DNA from: Pelomonas sp036401055
Lineage (GTDB): Bacteria > Pseudomonadota > Gammaproteobacteria > Burkholderiales > Burkholderiaceae_C
Length of the DNA stretch: 24,398 nucleotides
Direction of reading: 5' to 3'
Assembly (NCBI GenBank): GCA_036401055.1
Contig: DASWWC010000177.1
Coordinates: forward strand, 1-24,398
The translations under genes and the position numbers were made by a program. A model generated the notes under the pieces. It did no database searches, was not told the origin of the DNA, and saw nothing but the letters and a program-made list of their open reading frames with translations. Of the stretch, positions 1 through 8,163 are shown one piece after another (position 1 is the stretch's first letter; every line of letters begins with the position of its first letter).

Positions 1-129
1 CAGCGGGCGGGGCGGGGCGCCGATGCGCTGGTGGCCGAGCACATCGAATGGGCCTTGTCTGCGCCGCCGGCGGCTGGCGCGTTATCGTGCGACCCGTCCT
101 GTCTCGGAGTGACCCGGAGTATTGAATGA
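1..129 (+). CDS. Possible 3' end of a truncated upstream gene
   Basis: Reading frame 1 is open from the window edge to a TGA at 127-129 and would supply the last 42 or so residues of a protein. Its third codon positions are mostly G or C, as in the neighbouring genes. The TGA overlaps the next gene's ATG as ATGA, a junction seen repeatedly in this window. A helix-like stretch, ADALVAEHIEWAL, resembles the last helix of FCD-type GntR regulators, but that similarity is weak and I assign no function. A second frame is also open until base 125 but has poorer codon use. The stretch could simply be upstream non-coding sequence. Confidence 0.35.
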   Translation, partial: QRAGRGADALVAEHIEWALSAPPAAGALSCDPSCLGVTRSIE

Positions 130-728
130 TCCTGTTCCGCCGTCGTGATGTCCTGGTCATGGCTGCCGCCACTGCCGCTTTGCCGGCTCAGGCCTTGCGC
201 TACGAAGGCCAGGATTTCGCCGACACGCTGCAGCTGGGCGGCAGCACGCTGCAGCTCAACGGCGTCGGCGCCAAGGTGTTCGTCTTGAAGTACTCCGCTT
301 ATCTGGCCGCGCTCTACCTGCCGCAGAAGGCCAGCACGCCGGAGGCCATCTATGCGCAAACAGGCCCCAAGCGCGTCGAGCTGCGCATCGTCATCCCGAT
401 GGTGAAGGACGTTTCCACGCAGGAGTTCGTGAAGGCCATCGACAAGGGCGTGCGCCGCAACAGCAGCGATGCCGAACTGGCGGCGGTGGCCGAGCGCGTG
501 CGGCAGTTCAACGCGACCATCGCGGAGGTGGGCCGCGTGAAGAAGGGCGACACGCTCATCATCGACTATCTGCCCGCCCAGGGCGGCACGGTGCTCACCG
601 TGAACGGCAAGCTGCGCGGCCAGCCCGTCGAGGGGCAGGACTTCTTCACGGCTTTCCTGAAGGTCTTTCTCGGCGACAAGAACAGAGACCAGCGGCTGCG
701 GGCCGGCATGCTGGGTCAGCCGGGCTAG
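126..728 (+). CDS. Exported chalcone isomerase-like protein
   Basis: This 200-residue protein resembles the bacterial chalcone isomerase-like family (Chalcone_3 type). Those proteins share the chalcone isomerase fold but usually lack flavonoid chemistry, and their role is unknown. An arginine-rich start (FRRRD) followed by a hydrophobic segment and AQA at residues 21-23 suggests a signal peptide, so a periplasmic location is likely. The body carries the family's features: LNGVGAK near residues 45-51, then a segment YSAYLAALYLP typical of the family, and a C-terminal FF-AFLKVFLGD segment. The ATG is preceded by GGAG with a six-base spacer. The gene sits 38 bases upstream of a Bug solute-binding protein, which may only reflect co-transcription. 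Family membership is fairly secure, function is not. Confidence 0.8.
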   Translation: MILFRRRDVLVMAAATAALPAQALRYEGQDFADTLQLGGSTLQLNGVGAKVFVLKYSAYLAALYLPQKASTPEAIYAQTGPKRVELRIVIPMVKDVSTQEFVKAIDKGVRRNSSDAELAAVAERVRQFNATIAEVGRVKKGDTLIIDYLPAQGGTVLTVNGKLRGQPVEGQDFFTAFLKVFLGDKNRDQRLRAGMLGQPG

Positions 729-766
729 CATCGCCCCACCCACATCCACAACAGGAGACAGTCCTC

Positions 767-1732
767 ATGCAACGCCGCACCGTCCTCCAAGCCGCCGCAC
801 TGACCGGTATCAGCCCGCTGGCCTTCGCTCAGGCCTACCCGAACAAGCCCGTGCGCCTGATCGTGCCGTTCGCGCCCGGAGGCACGACGGACATCATCGC
901 CCGCATCGTTTCCGAGCGCATGAACGCCATCCTGGGCCAGACCATGGTGGTCGAGAACAAGGCCGGTGGTGGCGGCACGGTGGGTGCCAACGAGATTGCC
1001 CGCGCGGCCGCCGACGGCTACACGCTGGGCGTGGCCACGGTGTCCACGACGGCCGCCAATCCTGCCATCAACAAGAAGATCGCCTACAACCCGCTGACCG
1101 ACTTCACGCCGGTCATCAACATCGCGGCGACGCCCAACGTCATCGCGGTGCACCCGAGCTTCCCGGCCAAGGACTACAAGAGCTTCGTCGCCGAGTTGAA
1201 GAAGAACCCCGGCAAGCACAGCTACGCCAGCTCCGGCACCGGCGGCATCGGCCACCTGCAGATGGAGCTGTACAAGACGCTGGCTGGCGTGTTCGTGCTG
1301 CACATCCCCTACCGCGGCGCCGGCCCGGCGCTGAACGACACGGTGGCCGGCCAGGTGCCGGTGATCTTCGACAACCTGCCGTCGGCGCTGCCCTTCATCA
1401 AGGACGGCCGCCTGGTGCCCATCGTCGTCGCGTCGTCGCAGCGCGTGGCGGCGCTGCCCAACGTGCCGACCTTCAAGGAAGTCGGCCTGGACCCTGTCAA
1501 CCGCATGGCCTACTACGGCATCCATGCGCCCAAGGGCCTGCCGCGCGACATCGTCGACAAGGTCAACGCCGCGGTGCGCAAGGCGCTGGAGATCCCCGAT
1601 GTGAAGAAGCGCATCGAGGACACCGGCTCGCTGATCGTGGCGAACACGCCGGAGCAGTTCGCGGCGCAGATCGCGGCGGAGTTCGAGGTCTACAAGAAGG
1701 TCGTCGCGCAGCAGAAGCTCAGCCTGGAGTGA
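767..1732 (+). CDS. Bug-family tripartite tricarboxylate transporter substrate-binding protein
   Basis: This 321-residue protein is a periplasmic solute receptor of the Bug (TctC-like) family. A signal peptide ends near FAQA (residues 19-22), followed by the family's opening YPNKPVRLIVPFAPGG and the TDIIAR segment. Later landmarks are VVENKAGGGGTVGANEIA, the IPYRGAGPALNDTVAGQV segment and a C-terminal helix running to the end. Bug receptors bind small carboxylates and related compounds and may feed a TctA/TctB permease. No permease genes lie in the window, so this is an orphan receptor, as is common in Burkholderiales, where such genes are greatly expanded. The start has an AGGAGA ribosome site 10 bases upstream. 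The ligand cannot be read from the sequence. The stop overlaps the xerD start. Confidence 0.93.
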   Translation: MQRRTVLQAAALTGISPLAFAQAYPNKPVRLIVPFAPGGTTDIIARIVSERMNAILGQTMVVENKAGGGGTVGANEIARAAADGYTLGVATVSTTAANPAINKKIAYNPLTDFTPVINIAATPNVIAVHPSFPAKDYKSFVAELKKNPGKHSYASSGTGGIGHLQMELYKTLAGVFVLHIPYRGAGPALNDTVAGQVPVIFDNLPSALPFIKDGRLVPIVVASSQRVAALPNVPTFKEVGLDPVNRMAYYGIHAPKGLPRDIVDKVNAAVRKALEIPDVKKRIEDTGSLIVANTPEQFAAQIAAEFEVYKKVVAQQKLSLE

Positions 1733-2604
1733 TTGACCCGGCGATCGAGTCCTTCATCGAGGCGCTCTGGCTGGAAGACGGCCTGAGCGCCAACACGCAG
1801 GCGGCCTACCGGCGCGACCTGGCTGCGCTGGCCGCGCTGATCGCGCCGCGGCCGCTGGACCACTGCACCGAGCAGGACCTGCTGCAGCTGGCGGTCGCCA
1901 AGGCCGGCGGCAAGACCAGCAGCGCCAACCGGCGGCTGTCCGCCATCAAGCGCTACTTCCGCTGGGCATTGCGGGAAGGCCGCGTGGCGGCCGACCCCAC
2001 GCTGAAGCTGGCGGCGGCCAAGGCGGGCGTGCGCAACATCAAGACGCTCAGCGAGGCCCAGGTAACGGCCTTGCTGGAGGCGCCCGACGTGGACACGCCG
2101 CTGGGCCTGCGCGACCGCGCGATGCTGGAGCTGATGTATGCCTGCGGGCTGCGGGTGTCCGAGCTGGTGACGCTGAAGAGTGCCTACGTGGCGTTCAAGG
2201 ATGCGGCGCTGCACATCACCGGCAAGGGCTCCAAGGGCCGCATCGTGCCCTTCGGCCAGCATGCGTCGGAGTGGATGGCCCGCTACGTGCGCGAGGCGCG
2301 CGGCGCGATCCTGGCCGGCCAGAGCAGCGACGACCTGTTCGTCACCGCCCGCGGCGCCGGCATGACGCGGCAGATGTTCTGGACCCTGGTCAAGCGACAC
2401 GCGCTGGCGGCCGGCATCACGGCGCCGCTGTCGCCGCACACGCTGCGCCACGCGTTCGCGACGCACCTGCTCAACCATGGTGCGGACCTGCGCGCGGTGC
2501 AGCTGCTTTTGGGGCATGCGGACCTGTCCACGACGCAGATCTACACCCATGTGGCGCGGGAGCGCCTCAAGGCCTTGCACGCGGCGCACCACCCCCGCGG
2601 CTGA
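1729..2604 (+). CDS. xerD: Site-specific tyrosine recombinase XerD
   Basis: XerD acts with XerC at the dif site to resolve chromosome dimers at division. The 291-residue length fits the family. An N-terminal SAM-like core-binding domain (about residues 3-88, with the NTQAAYRRDL segment) precedes the catalytic domain. The catalytic set is complete: R142 in CGLRVSEL, K166 in TGKGSKG, H237 and R240 in SPHTLRHAFATHLL, H263 in LLGHADLSTTQ, and nucleophile Y272 in IYTH. The start is a GTG overlapping the Bug gene's TGA as GTGA; the N-terminus matches the expected XerD length, so no other start is needed. Co-transcription with a solute receptor is odd but looks like simple packing. No attachment sites or phage genes are near, so this is the housekeeping enzyme rather than an integrase. 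Confidence 0.95.
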   Translation: MIDPAIESFIEALWLEDGLSANTQAAYRRDLAALAALIAPRPLDHCTEQDLLQLAVAKAGGKTSSANRRLSAIKRYFRWALREGRVAADPTLKLAAAKAGVRNIKTLSEAQVTALLEAPDVDTPLGLRDRAMLELMYACGLRVSELVTLKSAYVAFKDAALHITGKGSKGRIVPFGQHASEWMARYVREARGAILAGQSSDDLFVTARGAGMTRQMFWTLVKRHALAAGITAPLSPHTLRHAFATHLLNHGADLRAVQLLLGHADLSTTQIYTHVARERLKALHAAHHPRG

Positions 2605-2749
2605 CGCTGCGCCGAGGCCGCCGCGTAGCACGCGGGCTTCGAAAGTTTCATTGGTTTCAATCCTGTCGGCGGGCCACAACAAGGGGCTCCGCGGCGGGCT
2701 TGCCGCGAGCAAACTCCGCCGCCATCAACCAACCCACGGAGTCCCCGCC
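2605..2749 (+). promoter_or_regulatory. Intergenic leader of the TonB receptor gene, with a GC-rich hairpin
   Basis: This 145-base gap separates xerD from the TonB receptor. It contains one clear dyad: CGCGGC at 2690-2695 and GCCGCG at 2702-2707 around a six-base loop, extendable by three pairs (2686-2689 with 2708-2710) past one bulged base. No T-run follows, so it is a poor intrinsic terminator. It could be a transcript leader structure. I could not place a convincing promoter, although the segment near 2640-2665 is the least GC-rich part of the gap. Confidence 0.35.
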
Positions 2750-5125
2750 ATGCACGCTACCCGCCTGCTGCCGACCGCGCTCGCCGCGCTCAGTCTCTTC
2801 GGCACCACCGCTGCCACCGCCCAGGAGGCCAGCAGCCTCGAACGTGTCACCGTCGTCGGTTCCCGCAAGACGCTGCCCGCCGCGTCCAGCACCGACACGC
2901 TGGTTCCCGTGGACATCTATTCGATGAGCAAGGTGACCGAGGGTGGCGGCCAGTTCGACCTGGCGCAGACGCTGCAATACCTGTCCCCGTCGTTCAACTC
3001 GACGCGCCAGACCGGCGCCGACGGCGCCGACCTGATCGACTCCGCCGCGCTGCGCGGCCTGGGCTCGGACCAGACGCTGGTGCTGGTCAACGGCAAGCGC
3101 CGCCACACGGTGGCGCTGGTGAATCTGTTTGGCGCGCGCAACCGCGGCTCCACCGGTACGGACATGAACTCGCTGCCGCTGCTGGCCATCGACAACGTGC
3201 AGGTGCTGCGCGACGGCGCTGCGGCCCAGTACGGCTCGGACGCCATTGCCGGCGTCATCAACGTCCAGCTGAAGAAGCGCGCCGGCTGCGAGGCCGTGGC
3301 CGGCTACGGCCAGTACTCGGCCGGCGACGGCAAGAACTACCTCGCCTCGGCCTACTGCGGCGTGAAGCTGGGCGACGGCACCCTGGGCATCACCGGTGAA
3401 TGGCAGGACCGCGGCCGCTCCAACCGCAACGACCCCAACGACGAGAACATCGGGCCTCGCCTCATCGGCGACACGGCGGTCAAGAACAAGACGGTCTACC
3501 TGAACGGCGAATTCCCCGTCGCCGGCGACAGCAAGCTCTACCTGACGGCCGGCGCGCAGGACCGCGACGCGTCCTCCGGTGCCTGGACGCGCGGCGGCGT
3601 GGGCTCCGACGACATCCCCAGCCGCAACTCGGCCGCGATGTATCCCAACGGCTTCGTGCCCTTCATCAACGGCGACATCCAGGACCGCTACGTCATCGTC
3701 GGCTGGAAGTCCACCTTCGCCGGCTGGGACACCGACCTGTCGCAGACCTGGGGCTCCAACAAGATGCGCTACGACATCAGCAACACGCTGAACGCGTCCA
3801 TCGCCAACAAGGATCTGCTGGCCGGCGGCAAGGGCATCAGCGCCAGCAGCTTCGACGCCGGCGGTTTCGGCTTCAGCCAGGCGACGACCAACTTCGACGT
3901 CAGCCGCTTCTTCCCGGATCTGCTGGGCGGCAGCAACATTGCCTTCGGCGCCGAGTACCGCCGCGAGAAGTACGACATCGTGGCCGGCGAGCCCGGCTCC
4001 TACATCGACGCCGACGGCCTGGGGCAGGGCGGCAATGCCGGCAGCCAGGGCTTCCCGGGCTTCCAGCCGGCCGACGCCACCAAGCGCAGCCGCAACAGCC
4101 AGGCCGTCTACGTCGACTGGGAAGCCAGCCTGACGCCCGCGCTGACGCTGGACGCCGCGCTGCGCGCCGAGCACTACAGCGATTTCGGCTCCACCACCAC
4201 GGCCAAGCTGGCCGGCAGCTACAAGGCCAGCAAGGAACTGCTGCTGCGCGGCGCCGCCAGCACGGGCTTCCGCGCGCCCAGCCTGCAGCAGCTGTACTTC
4301 TCGTCCACCTTCACCGACTTCATCAACCAGCAGCCGCTGGACGTGGTGCTGGCGCCCAACGGCAGCGCCATCACCAATGCCGCGGGCGTGCCGGCGCTCA
4401 AGCAGGAGAAGTCCAAGAACCTGACCCTGGGCTTCACCTTCAAGCCCAGCGCCGACACGGCCATCACGGCCGACCTCTACCAGATCAACATCCGCGACCG
4501 CATCGTGCTGTCGGGCCGCTTCGACGACAGCAACTACCCGGCGCTGGGGGCCATCCTGCAAGGCCTGGGCGTGGGGCAGGCGCAGTTCTTCGTGAACTCG
4601 GTGGACACGCGTACCCGCGGTCTGGACCTGACCGCCTCCACGCGCACCAAGCTGGGCGCGGGTCAGCTCAGCACCTTCCTGGCGCTGAACATCAGCCGCA
4701 CGACGGTGACGGCCATCCACGCGCCGGCCTCGCTGAAGGGCTATGAGGACGTGCTGCTGTCCGAGCGCGAGCGCCTGTTCATCGAGCAGGCCGGCCCGCG
4801 CGCCAAGGCGACGCTGGGCTTCGAGTACAGCCAGGGCGCCTGGACCGGCGAGGCCAGGATCATCCACTTCGGCAGCCAGACCCAGGGCACGTTCTCGGGC
4901 CCGCCGGTGCCCAACCTGCACTACAAGCCCAAGACCTCGATGGATCTGGCCTTCAGTTGGCAGGCCACGCCGGCGCTCAAGCTCAGCATGGGTGGCAACA
5001 ACGTGTTCAACGTCAAGCCCACGCGCCAGGACCCGTTCGAGACGGACAACGGCTTCTACTACGACAGCGTGCAGTTCGGCCTGAATGGCGCGTCCTACTT
5101 CGCCCGGGCGCACTACCGCTTCTAA
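2750..5125 (+). CDS. TonB-dependent outer membrane receptor
   Basis: This 791-residue protein is an outer membrane active transporter powered by TonB-ExbBD. A signal peptide runs to about residue 25 (ATAQ). It is followed by a TonB-box-like segment ERVTVVGSR and a plug domain with ALRGLGSDQTLVLVNGKRR and the RDGAAAQYGSDAIAGVINV motif near residues 160-180. The rest is a beta-barrel ending in aromatic YFARAHYRF, with the terminal Phe expected for outer membrane insertion. The chosen ATG begins the signal peptide; the same frame is open further upstream inside xerD, but that part has no homology-like features. Two cysteines (AGCEAV and AYCGV) lie in early barrel strands. No siderophore, sugar or vitamin genes flank it, so the substrate is unknown. 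Plug motifs of this type occur in many carbohydrate and peptide receptors. Confidence 0.92.
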   Translation: MHATRLLPTALAALSLFGTTAATAQEASSLERVTVVGSRKTLPAASSTDTLVPVDIYSMSKVTEGGGQFDLAQTLQYLSPSFNSTRQTGADGADLIDSAALRGLGSDQTLVLVNGKRRHTVALVNLFGARNRGSTGTDMNSLPLLAIDNVQVLRDGAAAQYGSDAIAGVINVQLKKRAGCEAVAGYGQYSAGDGKNYLASAYCGVKLGDGTLGITGEWQDRGRSNRNDPNDENIGPRLIGDTAVKNKTVYLNGEFPVAGDSKLYLTAGAQDRDASSGAWTRGGVGSDDIPSRNSAAMYPNGFVPFINGDIQDRYVIVGWKSTFAGWDTDLSQTWGSNKMRYDISNTLNASIANKDLLAGGKGISASSFDAGGFGFSQATTNFDVSRFFPDLLGGSNIAFGAEYRREKYDIVAGEPGSYIDADGLGQGGNAGSQGFPGFQPADATKRSRNSQAVYVDWEASLTPALTLDAALRAEHYSDFGSTTTAKLAGSYKASKELLLRGAASTGFRAPSLQQLYFSSTFTDFINQQPLDVVLAPNGSAITNAAGVPALKQEKSKNLTLGFTFKPSADTAITADLYQINIRDRIVLSGRFDDSNYPALGAILQGLGVGQAQFFVNSVDTRTRGLDLTASTRTKLGAGQLSTFLALNISRTTVTAIHAPASLKGYEDVLLSERERLFIEQAGPRAKATLGFEYSQGAWTGEARIIHFGSQTQGTFSGPPVPNLHYKPKTSMDLAFSWQATPALKLSMGGNNVFNVKPTRQDPFETDNGFYYDSVQFGLNGASYFARAHYRF

Positions 5126-5139
5126 AGACGTCCTGGACA

Positions 5140-5178
5140 ATCAGGGCGGATGGACCACAGTTTTCTCTCCGCCCTGAT
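5140..5178 (+). promoter_or_regulatory. Inverted repeat enclosing the marC ribosome site and start codon
   Basis: ATCAGGGCGGA at 5140-5150 is the exact reverse complement of TCCGCCCTGAT at 5168-5178, an 11-bp perfect stem around a 17-base loop. The left arm holds the likely Shine-Dalgarno AGGGCGG and the first base of the marC ATG; the right arm is coding sequence for residues 7-10. In mRNA the stem would hide the translation start. The same structure lies 15 bases after the receptor stop codon, but it has no T-run after it, so a terminator role is less likely. Confidence 0.6.
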
Positions 5179-5752
5179 CCTGCTGTTGTTGGTGCTGGAC
5201 CCGCTCGGCAGTCTGCCCATCTTCATCTCGGTGATGCGCGCGGTGCCGCGCGAGCGCCGCACCCGCGTGGCCATGCGTGAGGTGGGCATCGCCTTCTGCG
5301 TGCTGTTCGCCTTCATGTTTCTGGGCGAAGGCTTTTTGCGGGTCATGCACCTGTCCGAGCGCTCGCTGGAGGTGGCGGGCGGCGTGATCCTGATGATCAT
5401 CGCCATCCGCATGATCTTCGGCGGGTCCAGCGAGTCGGCCTATGGCCTGGAGGCGGGCAAGGAGCCGCTGATCTTCCCGTTGGCCGTGCCGCTGCTGGCC
5501 GGCCCGTCGGCCATGGCCACGGTGCTGCTGCTGGCATCCCGCCAGCCGGACCGCATCTATGAATGGATAGGTGCCCTGAGCGCCGCCATGCTGGTGTCGG
5601 GCGCGGTGCTGGTGCTGGCCGACCGCATCCGCAAGCTGCTGGGCGATTCGGTCGTGTCGGCCATCGAGAAGCTGATGGGCCTGGTGCTGACCGCCATCGC
5701 GGTGGAAATGGTGCTGGCCGGCCTGAAGCGCTATTTCATCGGTGGGCTGTGA
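5150..5752 (+). CDS. MarC family integral membrane protein
   Basis: This 200-residue protein belongs to the MarC/YhgN family of inner membrane proteins with about six helices. Hydrophobic spans are visible at residues 4-26, 45-66, 75-90, 108-127, 142-158 and 172-192. The family's signature is clear: LVLDPLGSLPIFIS at the start and FPLAVPLLAGPSAMATVLLL in the middle. The biochemical role of MarC proteins is not settled; the historic link to multiple antibiotic resistance in E. coli was not borne out. The gene starts 24 bases after the TonB receptor stop and may be co-transcribed with it, but its start is enclosed in a stable inverted repeat, so its expression may be limited. It ends convergent to a small minus-strand gene. 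Confidence 0.9.
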   Translation: MDHSFLSALILLLLVLDPLGSLPIFISVMRAVPRERRTRVAMREVGIAFCVLFAFMFLGEGFLRVMHLSERSLEVAGGVILMIIAIRMIFGGSSESAYGLEAGKEPLIFPLAVPLLAGPSAMATVLLLASRQPDRIYEWIGALSAAMLVSGAVLVLADRIRKLLGDSVVSAIEKLMGLVLTAIAVEMVLAGLKRYFIGGL

Positions 5753-5756
5753 CGCC

Positions 5757-5774
5757 GCCGGCCAGCGGGCCGGC
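5757..5774. terminator. Hairpin between convergent stops (possible shared terminator)
   Basis: GCCGGCC at 5757-5763 pairs perfectly with GGCCGGC at 5768-5774 around an AGCG loop. It sits exactly between the marC stop (5752) and the stop of the small minus-strand gene (5775-5777). On the plus strand a T-rich stretch follows (TCACTTGTTCTTCTTGG) but without an uninterrupted T-run, and the minus side has none. It may act as a weak bidirectional terminator. Confidence 0.5.
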
Positions 5775-5921
5775 TCACTTGTTCTTCTTGGCTTCCTTGC
5801 CCTTGGGGATCACCGCGGTCATCGGTGCCACCGGACGGTCGGAGCCGGCCGTCTTGGCGGGGCCCGTGTCCTTCTTGGGCTTCTTCGCCATCTTGTTGCT
5901 GCGCTGTTCGGTGTTGGCCAT
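5775..5921 (-). CDS. Small lysine-rich conserved protein, 48 residues
   Basis: This is a short gene that default length cut-offs miss. It encodes 48 residues starting MANTEQRSNKMAKKPKKD and ending EAKKNK. It has 11 Lys and no hydrophobic segment, so it is a basic, probably disordered cytoplasmic protein. A strong ribosome site, GGAGGA (complement of 5925-5930), lies three bases before the ATG, which is the main evidence that it is real. I recall a similar short MANTEQRSNKMAKK-type hypothetical protein in Burkholderiales genomes, without a known function; that is from memory, not a search. The gene follows a GNAT gene on the same strand after 40 bases. The high charge suggests nucleic acid or ribosome contact, but that is a guess. 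Confidence 0.8.
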   Translation of the reverse strand: MANTEQRSNKMAKKPKKDTGPAKTAGSDRPVAPMTAVIPKGKEAKKNK

Positions 5922-5961
5922 GGGTCCTCCGTGCAAAGAGTGAAAAAAGCAGAAGGCCGGA

Positions 5962-6513
5962 CTATGCCTCAGCGTCGTAGCGGGTCTTGGCAGGACTTGC
6001 CGCCCATTGCGAGGCCGTGACGTCGTAGCGGGCGCAGTCCATGTCGTACCAGCTTCCGATGCCGGTGAAGCTCATGCCCAAGCGTTCCATGACGGTGGAG
6101 GAGGCCTTGTTCTCCGGCTGGCAGACGGCGCAGACCCGTTCCGGCTGCAGCGTTGCAAAGGCCCAGCCGACCATGTGGCGGGCGGCTTCGCTGGCGTAGC
6201 CTTGGCCCCAGGCGTCCTGGCGCAGCCGCCAGCCGGTTTCCAGCGGGCCGGCCGGGTCGCGGTTCAGGTGCTGGATGCAGCCGCTGCCGATCAACCGGCC
6301 GTCGTCGCGCCGGATGAAGCCCCACCACGAGTAGCCGAACTCGGCCCAGCGCGCCTTCACGCGCTCGATCATCAGCCGGGTGTCCTCTGGGGTGTCCGGC
6401 CGGCCGGTGATGTAGCGCATCACCACCGGGTCGCGGTTCAGTTCGTGCAGCCCGGCGAAATGCTCGTCATTGAGCGGCTCCAGCCGCAGGCGGGGCGTGA
6501 TCAAGAGGGTCAT
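5962..6513 (-). CDS. GNAT family N-acetyltransferase (RimJ/RimL-like)
   Basis: This 183-residue protein has the layout of RimJ/RimL-type acetyltransferases, which move an acetyl group from acetyl-CoA to an amine on a protein N-terminus or small molecule. It opens with the typical LITPRLRLEPL strand, has WWGFIRRDDGRLIGSG for the central strands, and carries the acetyl-CoA loop as QDAWGQGYASEAARHMVGWAF around residues 97-117, followed by VCQPENKASSTVMERLGM. The ATG at 6513 gives the family's usual start. A TTG at 6549, preceded by AAAGGTGA three bases away, would add 12 residues and has a better ribosome site, so the true start is uncertain. The substrate is unknown. The 48-residue Lys-rich gene follows it. 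Confidence 0.87.
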   Translation of the reverse strand: MTLLITPRLRLEPLNDEHFAGLHELNRDPVVMRYITGRPDTPEDTRLMIERVKARWAEFGYSWWGFIRRDDGRLIGSGCIQHLNRDPAGPLETGWRLRQDAWGQGYASEAARHMVGWAFATLQPERVCAVCQPENKASSTVMERLGMSFTGIGSWYDMDCARYDVTASQWAASPAKTRYDAEA

Positions 6514-6762
6514 GGCTCGATTCTGAAACCGGCTGTTCTCACGATTCAAAAGTCACCTTTCGGATCGTGAAACGCGGGCATGCTGCACTGCCGCATGATT
6601 TCTCATTATGATGAATCGCATTTTGTTATTTGAAATGTAGTGTTCAAGTCATTGTTTTTAAATGACAAAGTTTTTTGTCTTATATAAGACTTCAGGAGCC
6701 GCAAGAGATGGCCAGAGGACTAGTCTTGCGTCATCGGTTTTCGATGTTTGCAAGGAGCTTCC
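6514..6762. promoter_or_regulatory. AT-rich divergent regulatory region upstream of aceA
   Basis: This 249-base region lies between the divergent GNAT and aceA genes. From about 6590 to 6690 it is strikingly AT-rich compared with the rest of the window. It holds two adjoining dyads at 6664-6690 (listed separately), an 8-bp palindrome GACTAGTC at 6718-6725 and a small hairpin CATCG-GTTTT-CGATG at 6732-6746. A possible aceA promoter is ATGACA at 6662-6667 with TATAAG at 6683-6688; the 15-base spacer is short, so this is tentative. The aceA ribosome site AAGGAG is at 6752-6757. I see no gene in the region. Confidence 0.65.
6664..6690. promoter_or_regulatory. Overlapping operator-like dyads in the aceA promoter
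   Basis: GTCTTATATAAGAC at 6677-6690 is a perfect 14-bp palindrome. Its left half is shared with a second dyad, GACAAA (6664-6669) and TTTGTC (6674-6679) around GTTT, so three GAC/GTC half-sites lie in a row at spacings of about one helical turn. The TATATAAG core overlaps the likely -10 element, so a bound protein would block transcription. Symmetric sites of this kind suit GntR-family or similar dimeric repressors. The regulator is not in this window. Confidence 0.6.
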
Positions 6763-8061
<1,299 letters not shown>

Positions 8062-8111
8062 GCACACCGAGACCGTTGATCCGAGTCAGAAACGTCAACT
8101 CCTGACTTTTG

Positions 8112-8140
8112 GGCCCGCCTCCATGGCGGGCCCTTTTTTC
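8112..8140 (+). terminator. Rho-independent terminator of aceA
   Basis: GGGCCCGCC (8112-8120) pairs perfectly with GGCGGGCCC (8126-8134) around TCCAT, followed at once by a run of five to six T. It lies 50 bases after the aceA stop. Read from the minus strand there is no T-run after the stem, so it does not serve the convergent chemoreceptor gene. Confidence 0.93.
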
Positions 8141-8163
8141 TGGGCCGGTGCGACCGGGCTGGC

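Noticed and set aside
1729..2604. Tyrosine recombinase as a sign of an integrated element
   Set aside because: Length and motifs match chromosomal XerD. No tRNA, direct repeats, phage or conjugation genes and no change in base composition are nearby.
2686..2710. Hairpin after xerD as an intrinsic terminator
   Set aside because: The stem is GC-rich but no T-run follows.
2657..5140. Long open frame (827 codons) on the minus strand opposite the TonB receptor
   Set aside because: It is low-complexity Val/Ala/Arg/Gly sequence typical of an antisense shadow in high-GC DNA. The plus strand encodes a clear receptor with signal peptide, plug and barrel.
5775..6513. GNAT plus small basic protein as a toxin-antitoxin pair
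   Set aside because: GNAT toxins pair with an upstream DNA-binding antitoxin. Here the small gene is downstream, has no DNA-binding fold, and the GNAT resembles RimJ/RimL rather than toxin types.
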